From the NCBI RefSeq assembly GCF_034424525.1, contig NZ_CP139979.1, forward strand, positions 1,116,001-1,180,000: DNA of 64,000 nucleotides, read 5' to 3'. The position numbers and the translations under genes were made by a program. Below are positions 30,095 to 39,044 of the stretch, piece after piece. The notes below the pieces were generated by a model. That model made no database searches and was not told the origin of the DNA. It saw nothing but the letters and a program-made list of their open reading frames with translations. Each line of letters opens with the position of its first letter. Within the stretch, counting starts at the first letter, position 1. This DNA comes from Sphingobium yanoikuyae (GTDB lineage: Bacteria; Pseudomonadota; Alphaproteobacteria; Sphingomonadales; Sphingomonadaceae).

Positions 30095-30754
30095 GTGAAA
30101 CTGCCTGCCGGACGCACGACCAACGCGATTGCGCTGGTCACGTTCGCCCTGTTCCTGTTGCTGCTGGCAACCGGGCAGATCGACAATGCGGCCTTGCTGG
30201 GCGGGTTCATGCCCGCCCGCATCGGCAACCCCGGCTTGCTGGACGGCATGGCGGCGGTGCCGTGGTGGCTGACGCCGCTCAGTTGCACCTTGGTGCATGC
30301 CGGCTGGCTGCATATCGGCTTCAACCTGTTGATGCTGCTTTTCTGCGGGCGGCAGGTCGAGCATGTGCTGGGCCGCACCGGCACGCTGATCCTCTATGTC
30401 GCCGGTGCCTATGCCGCCTGCTTCGCCCAATGGGCGATCACGCCGGAATCGGTCAATCCGATGGTCGGGGCGAGCGGCGCCATTTCCGCGATCATCGCCA
30501 CCTATGCGCTGCTTTACAGCCAGCAACAGGTGCGGCGGATCGGGCCGTTGTCGGCCAATTTCGTGCGGGTGCTGTGGCTGGCAGCCGCCTGGATCGCGAT
30601 CCAGTTGATGATCGGCGTGGCGACGGCGGCGGGATTGGGCGATCTGGGTCAGATCGCGATTGCCGCGCATATTGGCGGCTTCCTGGCAGGGCTAGCCCTG
30701 ACCCGGCCCTTGCTGCGCTGGCGGTTCCGCAAACGGCCCCAGGCTATCAACTGA
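30095..30754 (+). CDS. rhomboid family intramembrane serine protease
   Basis: This 219-residue membrane protease has six hydrophobic segments. The catalytic serine is in GASG (Ser127) and its partner histidine in AAHIGGF (His192). The upstream HAGWLHIGFNLLMLLF block supplies the conserved His and Asn of the oxyanion site. GTG at 30095, 4 bp past greA, is the only start that keeps the first helix. Substrates cannot be inferred. Confidence 0.9.
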   Translation: MKLPAGRTTNAIALVTFALFLLLLATGQIDNAALLGGFMPARIGNPGLLDGMAAVPWWLTPLSCTLVHAGWLHIGFNLLMLLFCGRQVEHVLGRTGTLILYVAGAYAACFAQWAITPESVNPMVGASGAISAIIATYALLYSQQQVRRIGPLSANFVRVLWLAAAWIAIQLMIGVATAAGLGDLGQIAIAAHIGGFLAGLALTRPLLRWRFRKRPQAIN

Positions 30755-30771
30755 TCGTTCGATAAACTGTG

Positions 30772-30809
30772 TTCGGGCGAAACCGGGGCATGATCCGGTC
30801 TCGCCCGAA
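30772..30809. terminator. bidirectional hairpin terminator
   Basis: Arms 30772-30786 and 30795-30809 pair at 14 of 15 positions with an 8-nt loop, between the rhomboid gene and the convergent DUF4170 gene. T tracts are weak on both sides. Confidence 0.6.
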
Positions 30810-30817
30810 ACGGGTCA

Positions 30818-31039
30818 TCAGGCTGCCGGCAGCTCAGGCTCCAGCAGACGGTGCAGATGGACGATCACATAACGCATTTCGGCGTCATCGACGGTGCGCT
30901 GCGCCGCGCCGCGCCAGGCCTTTTCGGCCGAGGCATAGTCAGGGAAGACGCCAACCAGGTCGACCTTGCTCAGGTCCTGGAATTCCAGCGTCTGCGGGTT
31001 GGTTACGCGGCCGCCCATCACCAGATGCATCTTGCTCAT
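30818..31039 (-). CDS. DUF4170 domain-containing protein
   Basis: This 73-residue soluble protein has the DUF4170 pattern: HLVMGGRVTNPQTLEFQDLS at the start, VGVFPDYASAEKAWRGAAQR in the middle and a YVIVHLHRLLEP ending. The function is unknown. AAAGGAGA lies upstream of ATG 31039, somewhat further away than usual. Confidence 0.85.
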   Translation of the reverse strand: MSKMHLVMGGRVTNPQTLEFQDLSKVDLVGVFPDYASAEKAWRGAAQRTVDDAEMRYVIVHLHRLLEPELPAA

Positions 31040-31143
31040 GGCGTTATATGTTCTCCTTTGACTGATCGCGGTGCCTTAGCATCGTCCCTGCGATCCGCCA
31101 AGGAAAGCGGCCTGTGTGTCGATTGCGTTTGCGGCAATCGCGA

Positions 31144-31797
31144 TTAGCTTTTCGGCAATCGCGCCTTGATCGCGTCGCCCAGCGCCTCGACGCGGGTGGA
31201 GACGAGCGCGACCAGCTCGTCCGCCAGCTTCGATGCCTTGCCGCCAAGATCGGCCGATGCCGCAGCGTCACGGGCCGCTGCAGCGGTGTCGCTGGCGCTT
31301 TCCTTCGCGCTCGACAACGCATGGCTTGCCGTTTCGCGGGCCTTGCTCAGCACTTCGCCGGCATTGTCCCGCGCACTCGCCAGTGCTTCGCCAGCATTAT
31401 GGCGCAGCGACTCGCTATTCTCGCTCGCGGCGGTGCGGGCAGTGGCGGCCGCCTCCAGCACGCGGGCGCCGGCGGTGGCGGCCAGACCCGGCAACGCCTT
31501 CATCACCTTACGGCTCTTGGGGAACATCCAGGCGATGACCGCACCGGCCGCCACCGCGCCGGCCACAGCCGCAACCGGATGCTCCTGAATGATCTCGTTG
31601 GCGCGGGCAGCGACCCGCTGGCCCCGATCGCGCGCGTCGCCATAGGCTTCACTCGCCTTGTCCTTGCCGGTCTGGATCAGTTCGCCGGCGCTTTCGCGCG
31701 CCTTGCCGGTGCTGTCCTTGATCATGTCGGTTGCGCTGCCGGCGGCGTCATTGGCCGCTTCGCGGACGCGGGTCAGTTGGGCGCGGATGTCAGCCAT
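31144..31797 (-). CDS. ElaB/DUF883-like helical membrane protein
   Basis: This 217-residue Ala-rich protein has an amphipathic helical N-terminus (AANDAAGSATDMIKDSTGKA), then IIQEHPVAAVAGAVAAGAVI leading into a glycine-zipper-like membrane helix, as in ribosome-associated ElaB/YqjD proteins. A long helical tail of Ala/Ser/Glu repeats follows (residues about 120-190), resembling LEA-type stress repeats. ATG 31797 has GGAG 7 nt upstream and overlaps the preceding stop by 8 bp. The family call is tentative. Confidence 0.7.
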   Translation of the reverse strand: MADIRAQLTRVREAANDAAGSATDMIKDSTGKARESAGELIQTGKDKASEAYGDARDRGQRVAARANEIIQEHPVAAVAGAVAAGAVIAWMFPKSRKVMKALPGLAATAGARVLEAAATARTAASENSESLRHNAGEALASARDNAGEVLSKARETASHALSSAKESASDTAAAARDAAASADLGGKASKLADELVALVSTRVEALGDAIKARLPKS

Positions 31798-32113
31798 CAT
31801 CAATCTCCGAAATTTCCGTGTTACGGTTCCTCAGTCGAACGAACAGGCGTCCGAAAAGTGCCGTGAGGGGGCGGCGGAAGAGAAACAGGCCGATGCCGGT
31901 TGCCGCCGCGCCGGTGGCAACCGGCCGCTGGCGCACCTTGGCACCGACATAGGCGATGCCGTCGAGCGCAGTCGCCGTGATCTTCGCCTCGACATCGGCC
32001 TTTAGCCGATCGGGCGCGATCCGCGCCTGGGCATCGGCAAGGCTCAGGACCGCCTTGCTGCGCAGATGCGCCGCGCGTTCGGTCGCTTCGCGATAGGCCT
32101 GTTCCCGGCTCAT
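31790..32113 (-). CDS. small membrane-associated hypothetical protein
   Basis: This 107-residue protein has a long helical N-terminal half (REATERAAHLRSKAVLSLAD), a single hydrophobic segment (VATGAAATGIGLFLFRRPL) and a basic/acidic tail. It sits in a tight same-strand cluster. ATG 32113 overlaps the stop of the holin-like gene by 4 bp (ATGA), and its own end overlaps the ElaB-like gene. I do not recognise the family. Confidence 0.7.
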   Translation of the reverse strand: MSREQAYREATERAAHLRSKAVLSLADAQARIAPDRLKADVEAKITATALDGIAYVGAKVRQRPVATGAAATGIGLFLFRRPLTALFGRLFVRLRNRNTEISEIDDG

Positions 32114-32484
32114 GACTTGATCGTCTTCAACATATGGCTGATCTGTCCCTTGGCCAGCAGCAGCAGCAGGACGGCAATCAGTACGGCACCGCCGAACACT
32201 GCCAGCGTGGCCCAGAGCGGCCCGATCATCGCGGACAGCGCAATCACCAATCCGATCAACAGGGTGACGATCGCGGCGAACAACAGCATCAGGGCCACGA
32301 TCCCCAGGATCGCGGCGTTGCGGACGCCGGCACCGGCGATGCCGGCGCGCAGCTTCTGCCGCTCGACCTCCGCCTGCGCATAGGCGCGGCCATCGGTGTA
32401 GAGGCGGGCGAATGTCGCGCGGACAGACTCCTCATTCCCCTCGGTCTGCGGCGTTGCCACCGTATCCGCTGGTTCCTGCGTCAA
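32110..32484 (-). CDS. phage holin family (putative holin-X type) protein
   Basis: This 124-residue protein resembles the chromosomal 'phage holin family' of small envelope proteins. It has a charged helical part (RLYTDGRAYAQAEVERQKLR) and two long hydrophobic segments (AAILGIVALMLLFAAIVTLL; LWATLAVFGGAVLIAVLLLL). No phage genes are nearby, so a host envelope role is more likely than lysis. The start is TTG at 32484, supported by GGAGG about 5 nt upstream. Confidence 0.8.
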   Translation of the reverse strand: MTQEPADTVATPQTEGNEESVRATFARLYTDGRAYAQAEVERQKLRAGIAGAGVRNAAILGIVALMLLFAAIVTLLIGLVIALSAMIGPLWATLAVFGGAVLIAVLLLLLAKGQISHMLKTIKS

Positions 32485-32549
32485 TTGCCCCTCCGCCCCG
32501 TGAACCGGGGCCTGCGGTTAGCCGTCACGATAATCCTGTCTTGCGTCCG

Positions 32550-33155
32550 TCAGGCGTCGCTGTCGGACGATCCTTTGGCAAGGCGCATCAGCACGAAGCC
32601 GACCACGGCGGCAGCGCCGATGGCAACGGCCGGGCTCTTGCGCACGAAATCACGCGCCTCGGTCATCAACTGGTCGACGTCCTTGCTATCCAGCGTATCT
32701 GCGGCACTGGCCACCGATTCCGCCGCCTGGCGGGCATAATCGCCATATTGCGGGCCAAGCTTCGCATCGACCGTGCCGGCGGTGTCTGCAATCAGCTTCG
32801 ACAGGCTCTGCATGGCGGAACCGGTCTTGTCCTTGGCACTGCTCGCCGCAGACTTTGCGGTCTTGCCGGCCTGCTCCTTGATCGGGTCGATATGCGCCTT
32901 CCAGTCGACCGAATTGATCTTGTCGGTTGCTGCCTTGGCGGCCTTTTCGGCCTGCGCCTTGATCGGCGCAATCTGTGCTGACCAGCCATGGGCTGCCCCG
33001 TTTCCGGGCTTTGCGGGAGCCTTGCGGGTGGCAGCCTTCTTCACCGGCGCGGCCTTGACGGCCGGGGTGGAGGCCTTGGTCGACGCCGGCTTCGCCTTGG
33101 CGGCAACCGCCTTCTTCACGCGCTTGACGGGCGGGGTTTCCGGGGTGTCGGCCAT
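32550..33155 (-). CDS. Lys/Ala-rich DUF883-like membrane protein
   Basis: This 201-residue protein starts with a histone-H1-like Lys/Ala/Pro region (residues about 10-50), continues as Ala/Lys helical repeats and ends in a DUF883-type segment, EARDFVRKSPAVAIGAAAVV, with a membrane anchor. The basic head could bind nucleic acid or ribosomes; this is inference. GGAG precedes ATG 33155. It heads a run of four same-strand genes (33155 to 31144). Confidence 0.75.
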   Translation of the reverse strand: MADTPETPPVKRVKKAVAAKAKPASTKASTPAVKAAPVKKAATRKAPAKPGNGAAHGWSAQIAPIKAQAEKAAKAATDKINSVDWKAHIDPIKEQAGKTAKSAASSAKDKTGSAMQSLSKLIADTAGTVDAKLGPQYGDYARQAAESVASAADTLDSKDVDQLMTEARDFVRKSPAVAIGAAAVVGFVLMRLAKGSSDSDA

Positions 33156-33219
33156 TGTCCAAAGTCTCCCTAAAGCTCAACCTCATGGTCCCGCGCGAGG
33201 CGGGCTGTCATGATCCTAA

Positions 33220-34656
<1,437 letters not shown>

Positions 34657-34678
34657 TCCACGGCTGATTTCAGGTTAG

Positions 34679-34729
34679 GGATTCGGCTGGTCGCATCGGG
34701 CATGTTTTTGCTTGCGACCAGTCGAATCC
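34679..34729. other. near-perfect 17-bp inverted repeat
   Basis: Arms 34679-34695 and 34713-34729 pair at 16 of 17 positions, between eno and ftsB. There is no downstream T run, so it is either a weak eno terminator or a repeat. The loop holds GTTTTTG. Confidence 0.5.
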
Positions 34730-34746
34730 TGTGATTCAAGCGATTC

Positions 34747-35058
34747 ATGGCGCATATCGCGAAGCTCCGCATGCTATTGATGTCGGCCCTCGGGCCGGCA
34801 ATCGCGGTGCTGTTGCTGCTGTTCTTCGCCGGCTATGTCGTACTGGGCTCCAATGGCGTGCTCGCCTGGGGGGATTATTCGCGCCAATTGCGCGACGCGA
34901 AGGCTGAGCTCAAGATTGTCCAACTGCATCGCCAGGAACTGCGCAACCGGGTCGACCTGCTCAATCCGCGCCGCGTCGATCCCGATCTGTCTGACGAATT
35001 GATCCGTCGCCAGCTCGGCGTGATTCACCATGATGAAGTGATCGTTCCGTTGAACTGA
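34747..35058 (+). CDS. ftsB: septum formation initiator, FtsB/DivIC family
   Basis: FtsB-like proteins join FtsL and FtsQ at the division site. The 103-residue protein has one N-terminal membrane segment (residues about 15-36) and a coiled coil (SRQLRDAKAELKIVQLHRQE) with the glycine-poor tail DLSDELIRRQLGVIHHDEVI. Its position between eno and the pyruvate dehydrogenase genes is typical of alphaproteobacteria. Confidence 0.88.
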   Translation: MAHIAKLRMLLMSALGPAIAVLLLLFFAGYVVLGSNGVLAWGDYSRQLRDAKAELKIVQLHRQELRNRVDLLNPRRVDPDLSDELIRRQLGVIHHDEVIVPLN

Positions 35059-35218
35059 TCCGCGCCCCGACAGGGTGCGCTTTCCATTTATTTGGTAAAA
35101 TCCTGTCGCGGCAACATTTTGTTGCCAGCCGTTCGTGGCCCGTTTTCGACAGCGTTGTCATGGATTGTCGTTTTTGCACTCGGGACATTCATTATGCCGG
35201 GATTCCGTGGGGTCCGCC

Positions 35219-35235
35219 GTTGCAATCTATGCAAC
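35219..35235. promoter_or_regulatory. candidate operator upstream of pdhA
   Basis: GTTGCAATCTATGCAAC is a dyad with 6-bp arms and a 5-nt centre, 54 bp before the pdhA start, in a 230-bp gap that also holds GGCAACA/TGTTGCC at about 35108-35126. No regulator can be named. Confidence 0.35.
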
Positions 35236-35288
35236 TCTGACGCATATCGGGCTTCCTTCCATCCTACCCACGCAAAAGGATAATAGCC

Positions 35289-36362
35289 TTGGCGAAACCA
35301 ACCACGCCGCGCGCCGACAGCGCAAAGGCAAAGGCCGCAGTGCCGGCCGGTGCGGACCATAATCGTCCGCGCCCCGAAACGCCCACCGACTACAAGGCCA
35401 GCAAGGAAGAGCTGCTGGAATTTTATCGGCAGATGGTTCTGATCCGCCGCTTCGAGGAAAAGGCCGGCCAGCTTTATGGTCTGGGTTTCATCGGCGGTTT
35501 CTGTCACCTCTATATCGGCCAGGAAGCGGTTGCGGTCGGCATCCAGTCGGCGCTCAAGCCCGGCAAGGACAGCGTGATCACCGGCTATCGCGACCATGGT
35601 CACATGCTCGCCTATGGCATCGATCCCAAGGTCATCATGGCCGAACTGACCGGCCGCGAAGCCGGCATTTCGCGCGGCAAGGGCGGTTCGATGCACATGT
35701 TCAGCGTCGAGCATAAATTCTATGGCGGCCACGGCATCGTCGGCGCCCAGGTGTCGCTCGGCGCGGGCCTGGCCTTCGCCCACAAATATAATGACGATGG
35801 CGGCGTGTGCGTTGCCTATTTCGGTGACGGCGCGGCCAACCAGGGCCAGGTCTACGAATCGTTCAACATGGCCGAGCTGTGGAAGCTCCCGATCATCTTC
35901 GTGATCGAGAACAACCAATATGCCATGGGCACCAGCGTCAACCGCGCCTCGTCGGAAGACCAACTCTATCGCCGTGGCGAGAGCTTCCGCATCCCCGGCA
36001 TCCAGGTCGATGGCATGGACGTTCTGGCGGTGCGCGGTGCGACCGAGGAAGCGCTCAAGTGGGTCCAGGGCGGCAATGGCCCGATCCTGCTCGAAATGAA
36101 GACCTACCGCTATCGCGGCCACTCCATGTCCGATCCGGCCAAATATCGTTCGCGTGACGAGGTCCAGGCGGTGCGCGACAACAGCGACCCGATCGAGGGC
36201 GTGAAGAAATATCTGATCGACGCCGGCGTCAGCGAGGACGAGATCAAGGTCATCGACCAGGATATCCGCAAGATCGTCGCCGAAGCGGCCGATTTCGCCG
36301 AAACCTCGCCCGAACCTGAGATGCATGAACTCTATACCGACGTGCTGGTGGAGCAATATTAA
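35289..36362 (+). CDS. pdhA: pyruvate dehydrogenase E1 component, alpha subunit
   Basis: The E1 alpha subunit decarboxylates pyruvate with thiamine diphosphate. The 357-residue protein has the TPP motif GDGAANQG (from residue 179) running to ENNQ (207-210), plus the loop [11 protein letters not shown]. The N-terminus has a Lys/Ala/Pro-rich extension of about 30 residues. The start is TTG at 35289 with AAAGGA upstream; no ATG is available before the conserved core. Its TAA overlaps the pdhB ATG by 1 bp. Confidence 0.96.
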   Translation: MAKPTTPRADSAKAKAAVPAGADHNRPRPETPTDYKASKEELLEFYRQMVLIRRFEEKAGQLYGLGFIGGFCHLYIGQEAVAVGIQSALKPGKDSVITGYRDHGHMLAYGIDPKVIMAELTGREAGISRGKGGSMHMFSVEHKFYGGHGIVGAQVSLGAGLAFAHKYNDDGGVCVAYFGDGAANQGQVYESFNMAELWKLPIIFVIENNQYAMGTSVNRASSEDQLYRRGESFRIPGIQVDGMDVLAVRGATEEALKWVQGGNGPILLEMKTYRYRGHSMSDPAKYRSRDEVQAVRDNSDPIEGVKKYLIDAGVSEDEIKVIDQDIRKIVAEAADFAETSPEPEMHELYTDVLVEQY

Positions 36363-37729
36363 TGGGTATCGAAATCAAGATGCCGGCGCTCTCGCCGACG
36401 ATGGAAGAGGGCACGCTGGCCAAGTGGCTGGTGAAGGAAGGCGATGAAGTGAAGTCCGGCGACATCCTCGCCGAGATCGAGACCGACAAGGCAACGATGG
36501 AATTCGAAGCCGTCGACGAAGGCAAGATCGGCCAGATCGTGATTGCCGAAGGCACCGAAGGCGTGAAGGTCGGCACCGTCATCGCGACGATGGCGGGCGA
36601 GGGCGGCGAAGCGGCCCCGGCACCTGCGCCGAAGGCCGAAGCGCCCAAGGCTGAAGAAGCCCCCAAGAAGGCGGAAAGCGGCACGTCGAAGCTGGCGTCG
36701 GAAGCCAAGGCGACCGTGCAGGATCCGGACCTTCCGGCCGGCACCGAGTTCGTCAAGACCACCGTGCGCGAAGCGCTGCGCGACGCCATGGCCGAGGAAA
36801 TGCGGTCGGACCCGCGCGTCTTCGTGATGGGCGAGGAAGTCGCCGAATATCAGGGCGCCTACAAGGTGACCCAGGGCCTGCTCGACGAATTCGGTCCCAA
36901 GCGCGTCATCGACACGCCGATCACCGAATATGGCTTTGCCGGCATCGGTTCGGGCGCGGCCATGGGTGGCCTGCGTCCGGTCATCGAGTTCATGACGTTC
37001 AACTTCGCCATGCAGGCGATCGACCACATCATCAACTCGGCGGCCAAGACCAACTATATGTCCGGTGGCCAGATGCGCTGCCCGATCGTGTTCCGTGGTC
37101 CTAACGGTGCAGCCAGCCGCGTCGGCGCGCAGCACAGCCAGAACTACGGCCCATGGTACGCCGCGGTTCCCGGCCTGATCGTCATCGCGCCCTATGACGC
37201 GGCCGACGCCAAGGGCCTGCTGAAGGCCGCGATCCGCTCGACCGACCCGGTCGTGTTCCTGGAGAATGAACTTCTCTATGGTCGCAGCTTCGACGTGCCC
37301 AAGGTCGACGACTATGTCCTGCCGATCGGCAAGGCGCGCATCATGCGTCCGGGCAAGGACGTGACCCTGGTCAGCTACTCGATCGGCGTAGGCCTGGCGC
37401 TCGACGCGGCCGAGCAGCTTGCTGCCGAGGGCATCGATGCCGAGGTGATCGATCTGCGCACGCTGCGTCCGCTCGACACCGCGACCGTGCTGGAGAGCCT
37501 GAAGAAGACCAACCGCCTGGTGGTGGTGGAAGAAGGCTGGCCGACCTGCTCGATCGCGTCGGAAATCGCCGCCGTCGTGATGGAAAAGGGCTTCGACGAT
37601 CTCGATGCCCCGGTCCTGCGCGTCACCAACGAGGATGTGCCGCTGCCTTATGCCGCCAACCTCGAAAAGTTGGCGCTGATCGACGCGGCCCGCGTCGTCG
37701 AAGCAGCCAAGAAGGTCTGCTACAAGTAA
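36362..37729 (+). CDS. pdhB: pyruvate dehydrogenase E1 component, beta subunit with lipoyl domain
   Basis: This 455-residue E1 beta subunit begins with a lipoyl domain (residues 1-80) whose lipoyl-lysine is Lys43 in [12 protein letters not shown]. An Ala/Pro/Lys linker (about 83-120) follows, then the transketolase-like beta subunit ([36 protein letters not shown]). A lipoyl domain on E1 beta is known in alphaproteobacteria. The E2 and E3 genes are not in the window. The gene is followed by a strong terminator. Confidence 0.96.
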   Translation: MGIEIKMPALSPTMEEGTLAKWLVKEGDEVKSGDILAEIETDKATMEFEAVDEGKIGQIVIAEGTEGVKVGTVIATMAGEGGEAAPAPAPKAEAPKAEEAPKKAESGTSKLASEAKATVQDPDLPAGTEFVKTTVREALRDAMAEEMRSDPRVFVMGEEVAEYQGAYKVTQGLLDEFGPKRVIDTPITEYGFAGIGSGAAMGGLRPVIEFMTFNFAMQAIDHIINSAAKTNYMSGGQMRCPIVFRGPNGAASRVGAQHSQNYGPWYAAVPGLIVIAPYDAADAKGLLKAAIRSTDPVVFLENELLYGRSFDVPKVDDYVLPIGKARIMRPGKDVTLVSYSIGVGLALDAAEQLAAEGIDAEVIDLRTLRPLDTATVLESLKKTNRLVVVEEGWPTCSIASEIAAVVMEKGFDDLDAPVLRVTNEDVPLPYAANLEKLALIDAARVVEAAKKVCYK

Positions 37730-37735
37730 GAATGA

Positions 37736-37770
37736 AAAAGGGGCGGTCCGATCGGATCGCCCCTTTTTTT
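37736..37770 (+). terminator. intrinsic terminator after pdhB
   Basis: GGGGCGGTCCG (37740-37750) pairs with CGGATCGCCCC (37753-37763), with one G-T pair, preceded by AAAAA and followed directly by seven T residues. This is the clearest terminator in the window. Confidence 0.92.
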
Positions 37771-37794
37771 AATCAGACCTATGGTGGCCGGCTA

Positions 37795-38454
37795 TCAGGA
37801 GCAGGCTGCAGTCTGCGAGGTGGACAGGTTGCCGGCATTTTTCATTGCCTGGTCGGTCCGTTCGCGCACGTTGAACGCGCTGGTGTAGCGGATGACTTTC
37901 GTGCCGAAGATGCTGTTGGAGACCAGCGGCTGATAGGTATAGGCCACTTCCACGAACATCACGGCCGTGCCGCTGCCTGATTTGATCTTGGTCCCGGTGG
38001 GGCCAAGCCCGTCCGCCAATGTGGCGTCGCTGGTGCCGTCGCCGGCCTTGCCGTAAGTGGAGGTAAAGGTACCGCCACCCCAGCAGCGCTGCCAGCGAAT
38101 ATATTGCCCTGCCTTGGTGCCGGTCTGGGTATTGGGCTCCAGGTCGGACAGGAAGATGCGGGTATTCGCCTTGAAATCCTTGAGGTTGGCGCCGGCCAGT
38201 TCGGCGCCGGTGAAGATTTCGTTGATATCCGCCTCGTCAATCGAGGTTCGCTCGCGCGAGGCGTTGTCGGCTACCAGCATCGCGATCTGGCTAACGCGCA
38301 TATGGGCGGTTGCCAAATTGGCGATTTCCAGTCCGCCCATGGAGAGGACCATTAGCACCGGCAACGAATAGGCAAATTCGATCAGGGCCAGGCCGGACTG
38401 ATCGTCGCGCAGACGGCGCGCCCAGCGCGCAAGGGGGAGGTGGGGCGGCTTCAT
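37795..38454 (-). CDS. TadE/TadG-like pilus assembly protein
   Basis: This 219-residue protein has the class III type IV pseudopilin pattern: a basic N-terminus, then DDQSGLALIEFAYSLPVLMV with the conserved Glu of the E-x-F motif, and a single N-terminal membrane helix. Four cysteine-poor, Ser/Thr/Gly-rich regions follow and would be periplasmic. The ATG at 38454 overlaps the stop of the upstream TadE-like gene. No Tad ATPase, platform or secretin is in the window. Confidence 0.85.
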   Translation of the reverse strand: MKPPHLPLARWARRLRDDQSGLALIEFAYSLPVLMVLSMGGLEIANLATAHMRVSQIAMLVADNASRERTSIDEADINEIFTGAELAGANLKDFKANTRIFLSDLEPNTQTGTKAGQYIRWQRCWGGGTFTSTYGKAGDGTSDATLADGLGPTGTKIKSGSGTAVMFVEVAYTYQPLVSNSIFGTKVIRYTSAFNVRERTDQAMKNAGNLSTSQTAACS

Positions 38455-39044
38455 GTGCAGATGATCGGCAATGTTGCCTGGTTGGACCAGGGCTGGTTGC
38501 GGATGGTGGCGTTGGCTGTGGCGGTCTGGGTCGCGCTCCAGCCGAGCAGCTTCGCCATCGGGAACAGTCGGGGCATGGACACAGTCACCTGATAGAAGAC
38601 GATATCGTCAGCACCACCCAGGCCCGTGGAGCCCGCGCTGCTGTCGTAACTGCCATTGCCGTTGGAATCCTCGAAGCAATCGCCCGTGTTGAAGCTGCCA
38701 AGCGGTGCCGTATCCGTGGTGATCTTTTCAGGCTTTCCCACGCGCGAGAAGTTGTAATAGCTCTTCTTGGTCACCGAAGTGGAGCCATTCTTGCTGTTGA
38801 TCGCCTGCATCTGGCTGTCGATATAGGCGTCAATCTGGGTGCTGCTGAGCGTGCCGACCGATGCCGCGCGAGAGGCCCTATCGAGCACGCCCTGGGTCAC
38901 TGAGCGCAGATAGGACTGATAGCCCAAGTCGCCAACGCCCATGATGAACAAGCAGAGCGGCGTGACGATCAGGCCGAATTCCATGAGTGTCGCGCCACGC
39001 TGGTCATGCGCCAGCCTGCGGGGGAGGGGGGAGAGCCAGCGCAT
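38451..39044 (-). CDS. TadE-like pseudopilin
   Basis: This 197-residue TadE-like protein starts MRWLSPLPRRLAHDQRGATL, then MEFGLIVTPLCLFIMGVGDL, giving the conserved Glu and a single membrane helix. The rest is predicted periplasmic, with a short acidic motif ENSNGNGSYD-like stretch (EDSNGNGSYDSSAG). The start at 39044 overlaps the TadG-like stop by 1 bp (TGATG); the longer upstream reading is antisense-like and rejected. Confidence 0.85.
   Translation of the reverse strand: MRWLSPLPRRLAHDQRGATLMEFGLIVTPLCLFIMGVGDLGYQSYLRSVTQGVLDRASRAASVGTLSSTQIDAYIDSQMQAINSKNGSTSVTKKSYYNFSRVGKPEKITTDTAPLGSFNTGDCFEDSNGNGSYDSSAGSTGLGGADDIVFYQVTVSMPRLFPMAKLLGWSATQTATANATIRNQPWSNQATLPIICT

Noticed and set aside
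32110..32484. Prophage remnant suggested by a holin-family gene
   Set aside because: No other phage genes, att sites or composition shift are present; the gene belongs to a chromosomal envelope cluster.
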